Assembly: GCA_003485325.1 (NCBI GenBank)
Contig: DMZI01000033.1
Span: 1-12,260, forward strand
Direction: 5' to 3'
Length of the DNA: 12,260 nt
DNA from: Desulfotomaculum sp.
GTDB lineage: Bacteria > Bacillota > Desulfotomaculia > Desulfotomaculales > Nap2-2B
The notes below the pieces were generated by a model, which had not been told where the DNA came from, did no database searches, and saw only the letters and a program-made list of their open reading frames with translations. Below are positions 7,198 to 12,260 of this stretch, in pieces. Made by a program: the position numbers and the translations under genes. Position 1 is the stretch's first letter; every line of letters begins with the position of its first letter.

Positions 7198-8124
7198 ATG
7201 GAGATTTATCAATCGTGGCAGGGCTTTGAGGGAAAACAGGCAAGAATTGCCGTAGGTTTGGGCAATTTTGACGGAGTTCATCTTGGTCATCAGAAATTAC
7301 TCGGCGCCCTGGTGGATACTGCCCGGCGGCTTGATGAAAAATCGGCTGTCTTTACTTTTCATCCCCACCCGGTAATGGTTTTGAATCCCCAAAATGCTCC
7401 GCCGCTGCTTCTTACACAGGAAGCAAAAGAGAAATTGATTTCAAAGATGGGTGTGGACCTTTTCTTCAGGATACCTTTCACGCTGGAATTTTCACGGATG
7501 GAACCCGAGTTTTTTATCGAGAAGGTGCTCTGCGAGGGTTTAAACGTCCGGGATGTATTTATAGGATATAATTATACTTTTGGTTATAAAGGACGCGGAA
7601 CTGCGGCTCTTTTAGAAGAATATAGCAGCAGGTATAATTACAGGATACATGTTTTGCCGCCGGTAATAGTAGACAACCAAGTGGTCAGCAGCACATTAAT
7701 CAGAAATCTTTTAAAAGAAGGTGAAGTCACGGAAGCGGCAAGATATCTGGGTTACCCGCCTTTTTTTGAAGGAGTGGTTGTTGTTGGCGACAGGCGGGGT
7801 ACTGCTCTTGGTATATCTACAATCAACCTTGAATACAGTATGGATTTTCTGCTTCCGGCCAACGGTGTTTATGTTGTGAAGGTAAATGTTGATCAGGATA
7901 CTTATTTGGGAGTCGCCAATATAGGCAACCGGCCGACCTTTTATGATTACAACGCGAGGCCGGGAGTAGAAGTGCATCTTTTGGATTTTAACGGAGACCT
8001 TTATGGGAAATTTGTCAGCGTTTATTTTATAAGACGGCTCCGTGATGAAAAGAAATTTTCTTCTTCAGACGAGTTAATTGTCCAAATCAGGCAGGATATC
8101 CAAAGAGCGCGTGAAAACACCTGA
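7198..8124 (+). CDS. ribF: Bifunctional riboflavin kinase/FAD synthetase RibF
   Basis: This is a bifunctional cytoplasmic enzyme that phosphorylates riboflavin to FMN and adenylylates FMN to FAD. The 308 residues have the normal two-domain layout. The N-terminal nucleotidyltransferase domain (1-180) has GNFDGVHLGH with the HLGH motif at 28-31, FTFHPHP, and the second signature SSTLIRN (164-170). The C-terminal flavokinase domain (about 185-305) has GDRRG, IGNRPTF and GVEVHLLDF. The flavokinase motif that normally reads GFPTAN is GISTIN (205-210); the Thr and Asn expected to hold Mg-ATP remain, but Pro and Ala are replaced. CGGAGGATAGGG precedes ATG 7198. It follows truB after a 182-nt spacer, so it may have its own promoter, though none is clear. 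No FMN riboswitch is visible. Confidence 0.95.
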   Translation: MEIYQSWQGFEGKQARIAVGLGNFDGVHLGHQKLLGALVDTARRLDEKSAVFTFHPHPVMVLNPQNAPPLLLTQEAKEKLISKMGVDLFFRIPFTLEFSRMEPEFFIEKVLCEGLNVRDVFIGYNYTFGYKGRGTAALLEEYSSRYNYRIHVLPPVIVDNQVVSSTLIRNLLKEGEVTEAARYLGYPPFFEGVVVVGDRRGTALGISTINLEYSMDFLLPANGVYVVKVNVDQDTYLGVANIGNRPTFYDYNARPGVEVHLLDFNGDLYGKFVSVYFIRRLRDEKKFSSSDELIVQIRQDIQRARENT

Positions 8125-8161
8125 ATTTTTTCTTAAAAAAGCTCCATCCGTAAAAATTCAG
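8121..8161. repeat. Inverted repeat across the ribF stop codon
   Basis: CTGAATTTTT (8121-8130) and AAAAATTCAG (8152-8161) form a perfect 10-bp inverted repeat around 21 nt. The first arm contains the ribF stop codon. The stem is A/T-rich with no downstream T-run, so it is a poor intrinsic terminator. It could still protect the ribF mRNA 3' end. Its second arm forms the outer edge of the inverted-repeat element that follows. Confidence 0.5.
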
Positions 8162-8540
8162 TAAGACCGTCCATAGAGCACGGTGTTGTCAACAACGAAC
8201 GACTTGCGGGGCGCCGGTATAGCAGTTGGCAAAGAGAAGGCCGCCGTATTCACCGTTCGCTAAATGCTTCGTGCCGGCAGCGCCAATCGGCTTGCTTACG
8301 GACAGGGCCAGGCGGTGCTGCAAAGGCGACAGGTAGCAAATAAAACATACACTTAATTAACGCAAACCGGTCAGCAATAATGAAACATTAAGCGAGCCGC
8401 TGGTTTCGCACCGCGGCCCTATGCCCGAAGCTTCGCCGGGCTGCTGCAGCGTCACTTCGCAGAACCGCTCACTTGTGAACAACGACGTCCTAAGATAAAC
8501 AACCCCTTTTAAAACCGTGCCTGCCGGGTTCACTGAATAG
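8156..8540. mobile_element. Candidate MITE-like element bounded by degenerate inverted repeats
   Basis: The left end (8156-8183) reads ATTCAGTAAGACCG then ATAGAGCACGG. The right end (8515-8540), reverse complemented, reads CTATTCAGTGAACCCG then GCACGG. The ends therefore share ATTCAGT, an internal ACCG/CCCG block and CACGG, with a few-base length difference. Just inside each end lies a TTGT-ACAA mini-hairpin (about 8186-8197 and 8473-8482) with similar flanks. The interior has no + strand gene, is richer in G/C than the spacer after it, and contains two strong hairpins (8396-8417, 8423-8441). No clear target-site duplication is seen. No transposase is present, so if mobile it would be non-autonomous. 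It could instead be a structured RNA gene or decayed intergenic DNA. Confidence 0.4.
8396..8441. other. Two adjacent strong hairpins of unknown role
   Basis: Hairpin 1 pairs GCCGC (8396-8400) with GCGGC (8413-8417), extended by GG/CC around a TTTCGCA loop with one bulged base. Hairpin 2 pairs GCCCG (8423-8427) with CGGGC (8437-8441) around a 9-nt loop containing AAGCTTCG. They are only 5 nt apart, inside the inverted-repeat element. Neither has a T-run on either side, so they are not intrinsic terminators. The same stems can form from either strand. Confidence 0.45.
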
Positions 8541-8562
8541 TTGCCTCCTTCCATAGAAAAAG

Positions 8563-8592
8563 TTTACTTTTAATGTTCTGCTATGTTACAAT
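8563..8592 (+). promoter_or_regulatory. Candidate promoter for the small gene pair
   Basis: TTTACT (8563-8568) and TACAAT (8587-8592) are 18 nt apart, and TG one base before the -10 box gives an extended -10. The predicted start is near 8599. This leaves a leader of about 90 nt that contains a small GGGCG/CGCCC hairpin (8655-8669) shortly before the ribosome binding site. It lies immediately after the inverted-repeat element and is probably the local promoter for the two small genes and perhaps rpsO. Confidence 0.55.
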
Positions 8593-8690
8593 GAAACCAC
8601 CACCAAAAGGATAAGAAGCATCTCATCTAATCATCGTTGGAACATAGCGAACTCGGGCGGCCGGCGCCCTGGTCGGGAAGGGGAAATTAA

Positions 8691-8918
8691 ATGGGGGATC
8701 CAAACTTTAATTCTTCTGAAGAAGAAATAAAAAAGTGGATTAATTCAATTTCTCTGATTTGTTTAAGCGATGAGTTTCAGGAATTAAAAAATGAATTGGA
8801 GCAGATCTATCGCCAGGCGAACGTGGAAAATCCGGCAATAATAGCTTTTCAGGATGCGCTTTTTGCTTTTATTGCCCAGGAAGAGGAAAACCGTTCTGCA
8901 ATTCTGAAAGCGTTTTAG
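8691..8918 (+). CDS. Small acidic protein of unknown function
   Basis: I do not recognise this 75-aa protein. It is strongly acidic (14 Asp/Glu against 6 Lys/Arg) and appears wholly helical, with amphipathic segments such as SEEEIKKWINSISLI and DEFQELKNELEQIYRQA. There is no signal peptide or membrane segment; one cysteine is present and no metal motif. ATG 8691 follows GAAGGGG (8677-8683) at ideal spacing, and a plausible promoter lies 99 nt upstream, so it is likely expressed. The next gene begins 13 nt after its stop and encodes a basic protein. An acidic/basic pair of this size recalls toxin-antitoxin modules, with this protein as the antitoxin candidate, but it shows no DNA-binding motif I can name. 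That role is inference. Confidence 0.7.
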   Translation: MGDPNFNSSEEEIKKWINSISLICLSDEFQELKNELEQIYRQANVENPAIIAFQDALFAFIAQEEENRSAILKAF

Positions 8919-8931
8919 GAAGGTTTTTTAA

Positions 8932-9156
8932 ATGCTGGTTATAGTAACCGAGCATGCCCGAAAACGGTTAAAAGATCTGCGTCAGGATAAGATAACAGTA
9001 GCTGATCTCATTAACGCGGCGAGCGGCATTCCGGGACGTATCCCGACAGCGACCCGGTTCAGAGGTTTTATGTCGGTTTCACGGCGTGTTTTTGATATAG
9101 TAGCCAAAGATATTCCGGATGGCCGTTTGGTTATTACGGTGATTGGAAAAAATTAA
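8932..9156 (+). CDS. Small basic protein resembling DUF4258/RelE-like family
   Basis: This 74-aa basic protein (14 Lys/Arg against 7 Asp/Glu) opens with a strand and helix, VIVTEHARKRLKDLRQDKITVADLINAA. It closes with two strands, RVFDIVAKDIPDG and RLVITVIGK. That layout, especially the early H-A-x-x-R-L and the final VITV, resembles DUF4258 proteins, a group related in fold to RelE-type RNases. The match is by eye only, and I see no confirmed catalytic set. ATG 8932 has an excellent AGGAAGG (8917-8923) that overlaps the stop of the acidic gene upstream, so the two are surely co-transcribed. It could be a toxin, a housekeeping RNA-binding protein, or a lineage-specific gene; its place next to rpsO does not settle this. 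Confidence 0.72.
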   Translation: MLVIVTEHARKRLKDLRQDKITVADLINAASGIPGRIPTATRFRGFMSVSRRVFDIVAKDIPDGRLVITVIGKN

Positions 9157-9184
9157 TAAAAATAGTTTTAAGGTTTTTAATGAA

Positions 9185-9257
9185 CTGCTTACCGGGTAGC
9201 AGGTCCTAAAGTGACGACTTACCCAGTTTGCAGCGATTAGGCCGAATTGAGGAGGTG
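9185..9257 (+). promoter_or_regulatory. Structured rpsO leader, candidate S15 autoregulatory RNA
   Basis: CTGCT (9185-9189) pairs with AGCAG (9198-9202) around an 8-nt loop. CCTAA (9205-9209) pairs with TTAGG (9237-9241), extended by G9203-C9242 past a bulged U. The loop bases GGGT (9194-9197) can pair with ACCC (9221-9224) inside the second stem, giving a possible pseudoknot. The ribosome binding site GGAGGTG (9251-9257) follows directly. S15 represses its own translation through varied leader structures in several bacteria; this fold fits that idea but is not shown to match a known class. Confidence 0.45.
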
Positions 9258-9262
9258 AACTC

Positions 9263-9532
9263 ATGGCCTTTACGGCAGAAGAAAAGCAGTCAATTATCGG
9301 TGATTATAGGTTGCACGAAAACGACACAGGTTCTCCCGAAGTTCAAATTGCGATACTGTCAAGGAGAATTAACAATCTTACCGATCATTTGAAAATCCAT
9401 AAGAAGGATTTTCATTCCCGGAGGGGACTTTTAAAAATGGTCGGCCAGCGCCGTGCGCTTTTAAATTACCTGAAAGACTCCGATTTTGACCGTTACCGAA
9501 CATTAATTGAAAGGTTAGGTTTGCGAAGATAG
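9263..9532 (+). CDS. rpsO: 30S ribosomal protein S15
   Basis: Ribosomal protein S15 (89 aa) is a primary binder of the central domain of 16S rRNA at the helix 20/21/22 junction and forms an intersubunit bridge. The sequence is fully typical: DTGSPEVQIAILSRRINNLTDHLKIHKKDFHSRRGLLKMVGQRRALLNYL, ending YRTLIERLGLRR. The H-x3-D-x-H-S-R-R-G-L rRNA-contact motif is intact and the length is standard. ATG 9263 follows GGAGGTG at 5-nt spacing. A structured leader precedes it and a strong intrinsic terminator follows, so expression is separable from pnp. Firmicutes normally place rpsO straight after ribF; here a long spacer and two small genes intervene. Confidence 0.98.
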   Translation: MAFTAEEKQSIIGDYRLHENDTGSPEVQIAILSRRINNLTDHLKIHKKDFHSRRGLLKMVGQRRALLNYLKDSDFDRYRTLIERLGLRR

Positions 9533-9536
9533 TATT

Positions 9537-9562
9537 AAAAGCGGGTTAATCCCGCTTTTTTT
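9537..9562 (+). terminator. Intrinsic terminator after rpsO
   Basis: AAAAGCGGG (9537-9545) pairs perfectly with CCCGCTTTT (9551-9559) around a TTAAT loop, followed by an uninterrupted run of seven T (9556-9562). It begins 4 nt after the rpsO stop codon. This is a textbook Rho-independent terminator, so pnp depends on readthrough or on its own promoter, for which no convincing boxes are visible in the short 63-nt gap. Confidence 0.92.
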
Positions 9563-9563
9563 G

Positions 9564-9591
9564 AAGAAAACTATAAGAGAGATATTTTCTT
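9564..9591 (+). promoter_or_regulatory. pnp leader stem-loop
   Basis: AAGAAAA (9564-9570) pairs with TTTTCTT (9585-9591). TAT pairs with ATA inside, past one bulged C, around AAGAGAG. It lies between the rpsO terminator and the pnp ribosome binding site. PNPase of enterobacteria controls its own mRNA through a leader stem-loop after RNase III cleavage; whether this A/T-rich stem does anything similar is unknown. Confidence 0.3.
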
Positions 9592-9625
9592 AAGTCTGTT
9601 TAATAGGGGAGGTTTTACTTTTTTA

Positions 9626-11830
9626 ATGGCTGAACAGGTATGTTTGGTAAAAGAGTTGGATATAGGAGGCGGCAGGATACGGCTGGAAACTGGAAAAGTT
9701 GCCAGGCAGGCCGGCGGCGCCGTACTTGTAAGGTGCGGCGATACGGTTGTTCTGGTAACAGCCACCATGGCTGAAACAATCAGGGAGGGAATTGATTTCT
9801 TCCCGCTTACGGTCGATTATGAGGAAAGGCTATACGCTGTCGGCAAAATCCCCGGGGGCTTTATAAAAAGAGAAGGCAGGCCCAGCGAAAAAGCAACCCT
9901 TTCAGCACGTTTAATCGACCGGCCGATCAGACCGCTTTTCCCCAAGGGCCTGCGCAATGAGGTGCAGATCGTTGCTACTGTACTTTCGGTAGATCAGGAT
10001 AACCCCCATGAAATTGCAGCTATGATCGGTACATCGGCCGCTTTGCATATAAGCGGCATACCTTTTCCCAATCCTATAGGCGGGTTGATCGTAGGACTTG
10101 TCGACGATCGTTACGTCATTAACCCGACCCTGGAAGAAAAGCAAAAAAGCAGGATGCACCTTACTATTGCCGGAACACGTGATGCGATTATGATGGTTGA
10201 AGCCGGCGCTAAAGAGGTTTCGGAAGCCGAATTGCTGACAGGTATAAATATTGGGCATGAAAAGATAAAGGAGATCGTAGATTTTATAGAGTCTTTCCGT
10301 GAGGAAGCCCTTGCTCTCGGGCTTGCCTATTCCAAAGTGGAACTACCGCTGCCTGAAAGTAACCCTGAAATGGAAGCTACGGTTTTTGAGATGGCTACAG
10401 GGAAGATCGGTGAAGCCGTAAACCGCTGCATTAACGAAAAACTAAGCAAAAAAGACAGGGAAAGTTATCTGAGTGAGGTTAAGGCAGAATTGCTGGAGAA
10501 CCTTGCTTCTGCATTCAGCGAACAGGAACCTTTAATAAAGAATATTATTGAAGACGTGGAGAAGAAGATAGTCAGAAGCTTTATCCTTAACCAGGGCATC
10601 CGGATAGACGGACGGACTCCCGGTGAGATCCGCCCAATTACCATAGAAGCGGGGATTTTACCCAGGGCACACGGCTCTGCTTTATTTACAAGGGGTCAGA
10701 CTCAGGTGCTGTCGGTAACAACTCTGGGTCCGATTTCCGATGAACAGATTTTGGACGGCCTTGGCATTGAAGAGTCTAAGCGGTTTATGCACCATTACAA
10801 CTTTCCCCCGTACAGCACCGGAGAAGTCAGGTTCATGAGATCCCCCGGACGCAGGGAAATAGGTCACGGGGCGCTGGCGGAAAGGTCTTTGGAGCCGGTT
10901 CTCCCCGCAGAAGAGATTTTCCCCTATGCGATCAGGATTGTCTCTGAAGTTTTGGAGTCGAACGGATCTTCATCGATGGGCAGCGTTTGCGCCAGTTGTA
11001 TGAGCCTGATGGATGCGGGAGTTCCGATCGAAGCGCCGGTAGCCGGTGTGGCCATGGGGCTAATCAAGGAAGACGACAGGGTTGTGGTGCTTACAGATAT
11101 CCAAGGGCTTGAAGATCACCTGGGAGATATGGATTTTAAAGTTGCGGGAACGGAAAACGGGGTCACTTCGCTGCAGATGGATATCAAAATAACCGGAGTC
11201 ACAGGCGAAATTCTTGAACAGGCGCTTAAACAGGCCCGTGAGGGCAGAATTTTCATCCTCGATAAAATGACGGCGGTTTTACCGGTTCCCAGGAAGGAAT
11301 TATCTCCATACGCGCCAAGGATCCTGCATATTGTGATCGATCCGGAAAAAATCAGGGATGTCATTGGTCCAGGTGGAAAAATAATTAAAAAGATTATTGA
11401 AGAAACCAAGGCGGAAATTGATATAGAAGATGACGGACGGGTTTTTATCGCTGCTGTAGATCCGGTTGGTGGTCAAAAAGCTTTGGAAATTATTGAAAAC
11501 CTGACCAGGGAAGTCCTCGCAGGCGGTATTTATACGGGGAGGGTAACCAGAGTAACCGATTTTGGCTGTTTTGTTGAAATAATTCCCGGTGTTCTGGGAA
11601 TGCCGGGGAAGGAAGGGCTGGTTCATATTTCCCAGCTGGCCGATCATAGGGTTAACAAAGTGGAAGATGTTGTCAAAGAGGGAGACACAGTTGTAGTCAA
11701 GGTTCTTGGTTACGATAACCAGGGACGCCTGAAATTATCGCGTAAGGATGCTTTACCTGCTGAATCCAGGCGCAGCCCCGGTAGTTTTCCCAGACGGACA
11801 GGGCGGCCCAGGGAAGCTCAAAGACAATAG
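9626..11830 (+). CDS. pnp: Polyribonucleotide nucleotidyltransferase (PNPase)
   Basis: PNPase degrades RNA 3' to 5' by phosphorolysis and can add tails in reverse; it is a trimeric core enzyme of mRNA decay. The 734 residues show the first RNase PH-like domain (about 1-220, DFFPLTVDYEERLYAVGKIPG), the linking helical domain (about 240-325), and the second RNase PH domain. The latter has GSALFTRGQTQVLSVTTLG, the active-site SSSMGSVCASCMSLMDAGVP, and GDMDFKVAGTENG with its catalytic aspartates. A KH domain (GPGGK near residue 581) and an S1 domain (about 631-702) follow. The S1 domain has an extra loop, PGVLGMPGKEG, where most homologues have a single PGKEG-like turn. ATG 9626 follows GGGGAGG (9606-9612) at rather long spacing. 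A terminator separates it from the peptidase gene. Confidence 0.98.
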   Translation: MAEQVCLVKELDIGGGRIRLETGKVARQAGGAVLVRCGDTVVLVTATMAETIREGIDFFPLTVDYEERLYAVGKIPGGFIKREGRPSEKATLSARLIDRPIRPLFPKGLRNEVQIVATVLSVDQDNPHEIAAMIGTSAALHISGIPFPNPIGGLIVGLVDDRYVINPTLEEKQKSRMHLTIAGTRDAIMMVEAGAKEVSEAELLTGINIGHEKIKEIVDFIESFREEALALGLAYSKVELPLPESNPEMEATVFEMATGKIGEAVNRCINEKLSKKDRESYLSEVKAELLENLASAFSEQEPLIKNIIEDVEKKIVRSFILNQGIRIDGRTPGEIRPITIEAGILPRAHGSALFTRGQTQVLSVTTLGPISDEQILDGLGIEESKRFMHHYNFPPYSTGEVRFMRSPGRREIGHGALAERSLEPVLPAEEIFPYAIRIVSEVLESNGSSSMGSVCASCMSLMDAGVPIEAPVAGVAMGLIKEDDRVVVLTDIQGLEDHLGDMDFKVAGTENGVTSLQMDIKITGVTGEILEQALKQAREGRIFILDKMTAVLPVPRKELSPYAPRILHIVIDPEKIRDVIGPGGKIIKKIIEETKAEIDIEDDGRVFIAAVDPVGGQKALEIIENLTREVLAGGIYTGRVTRVTDFGCFVEIIPGVLGMPGKEGLVHISQLADHRVNKVEDVVKEGDTVVVKVLGYDNQGRLKLSRKDALPAESRRSPGSFPRRTGRPREAQRQ

Positions 11831-11851
11831 TACAATGTAGAAGATAATAAA

Positions 11852-11889
11852 TTCCCTGCCACATTTTGCGGGTGGGGTTTTATTGTTTT
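11852..11889 (+). terminator. Intrinsic terminator after pnp
   Basis: CCCTGCC (11854-11860) pairs with GGTGGGG (11871-11877) through seven pairs including two G-U wobbles, around a 10-nt loop. TTTTATTGTTTT (11878-11889) follows. The stem can extend outward with A/T pairs, so it could work weakly on the other strand. It is less perfect than the rpsO terminator, and some readthrough into the peptidase gene is plausible. Confidence 0.75.
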
Positions 11890-11911
11890 AAGTTCTTAAG
11901 GAGGTAAATTA

Positions 11912-12260
11912 TTGTACCGGCAGGCGATTTTGGATAACGGGGTTTATGTATTAACCGAGGAAATGCCCAACGTCCGCTCTGTTGTAATCGGGATCTGGGC
12001 GGATGTGGGGTCAAGGGATGAGTCCCCAGATATGGCGGGAATTTCCCATTTTATAGAGCACCTCGTTTTTAAAGGAACGCAGAAGAGGAAAGCCAGGGAT
12101 ATTGCGGAGGCCCTTGACGCCGTGGGCGGACAGCTTAACGCCTTTACTACCAAAGAATATACCTGCTACTATGCCAGGGTCATGGATGAATATTTTGATC
12201 TTTCTCTTGATGTGCTGGTTGATATGGTATTGGGTTCGCGTTTTGCTCCCGAAGACATTG
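11912..12260 (+). CDS. M16 family zinc peptidase (partial, 5' end)
   Basis: The reading frame is open from TTG 11912 to the window end, giving 116 residues of an insulinase/processing-peptidase-like (M16) enzyme. The inverted zinc-binding motif HxxEH is H46-F-I-E49-H50, followed by L-V-F-K-G-T. Preceding it is the typical strand GIWADVGSRDE, and after it come ALDAVGGQLNAFTTKEYTCYYARV and LVDMVLGSRF. TTG is chosen because AAGGAGGT (11898-11905) lies 6 nt upstream and the protein then begins (M)YRQAILDNGVYVLTE, as in relatives. There is no signal peptide, so it acts in the cytoplasm. It corresponds in position to Bacillus mlpA (ymxG), which also lies downstream of pnp; the intervening polysaccharide deacetylase gene of Bacillus is absent. 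The third zinc ligand would lie beyond the window. Confidence 0.93.
   Translation, partial: MYRQAILDNGVYVLTEEMPNVRSVVIGIWADVGSRDESPDMAGISHFIEHLVFKGTQKRKARDIAEALDAVGGQLNAFTTKEYTCYYARVMDEYFDLSLDVLVDMVLGSRFAPEDI

Noticed and set aside
8121..8161. Intrinsic terminator after ribF
   Set aside because: The stem is A/T-rich with a 21-nt loop and no T-run follows it; kept only as an inverted repeat.
8125..8690. Known large RNAs (RNase P RNA, tmRNA, OLE RNA, group II intron) in the long spacer
   Set aside because: None of their hallmark motifs could be found by eye on either strand.
1..12260. CRISPR array or tRNA/rRNA genes
   Set aside because: No regularly spaced repeats and no tRNA or rRNA signatures were seen.

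Overview
The window carries the conserved nusA/infB translation-transcription gene cluster of a Gram-positive bacterium, followed by rpsO, pnp and the start of an M16 peptidase gene. All confidently called genes are on the + strand. The order rimP-nusA-ylxR-infB-rbfA-nrnA-truB-ribF-rpsO-pnp, the strong Shine-Dalgarno sites, the NusA without C-terminal acidic repeats and the NrnA-type DHH protein all point to Firmicutes. The protein style and the intermediate base composition suggest Clostridia, probably the Peptococcaceae/Desulfotomaculum-Pelotomaculum group. That genus-level guess is inference, not proven by the sequence.

Positions 1-7015 read as one tight operon. A sigma-A type promoter (TTGCTT, 17 nt, TATACT) is followed by a leader hairpin with a broken U-tract, then rimP, nusA, ylxR, infB, rbfA, nrnA and truB. 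Spacings are short and there are coupling overlaps at rimP/nusA, rbfA/nrnA and nrnA/truB. The products act in 30S maturation (RimP, RbfA), transcription elongation and termination (NusA), initiation (IF2), nanoRNA and pAp turnover (NrnA) and tRNA pseudouridylation (TruB). The ylxQ (L7Ae-like) gene often found between ylxR and infB is absent. A 182-nt spacer then precedes ribF (FMN/FAD synthesis).

Positions 8125-8690 form the accessory part. This long spacer has no convincing + strand gene. It contains a roughly 385-bp segment bounded by degenerate inverted repeats, and a further solo copy of the same end motif lies in the truB-ribF spacer. The segment contains two strong adjacent hairpins and a minus-strand small ORF with a good ribosome binding site. 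Next come a promoter and two small genes, one acidic (75 aa, unrecognised) and one basic (74 aa, resembling DUF4258/RelE-like proteins). They look like an inserted two-gene unit between ribF and rpsO.

Positions 9157-12260 return to core functions. rpsO has a structured leader that may be an S15 autoregulatory element and a clean intrinsic terminator. pnp has a leader stem-loop and its own terminator. The last gene is the start of a zinc M16 peptidase gene cut by the window edge. The most interesting non-core signals are the inverted-repeat element with its solo copy, the acidic/basic small gene pair, and the regulatory RNA candidates before rimP and rpsO.
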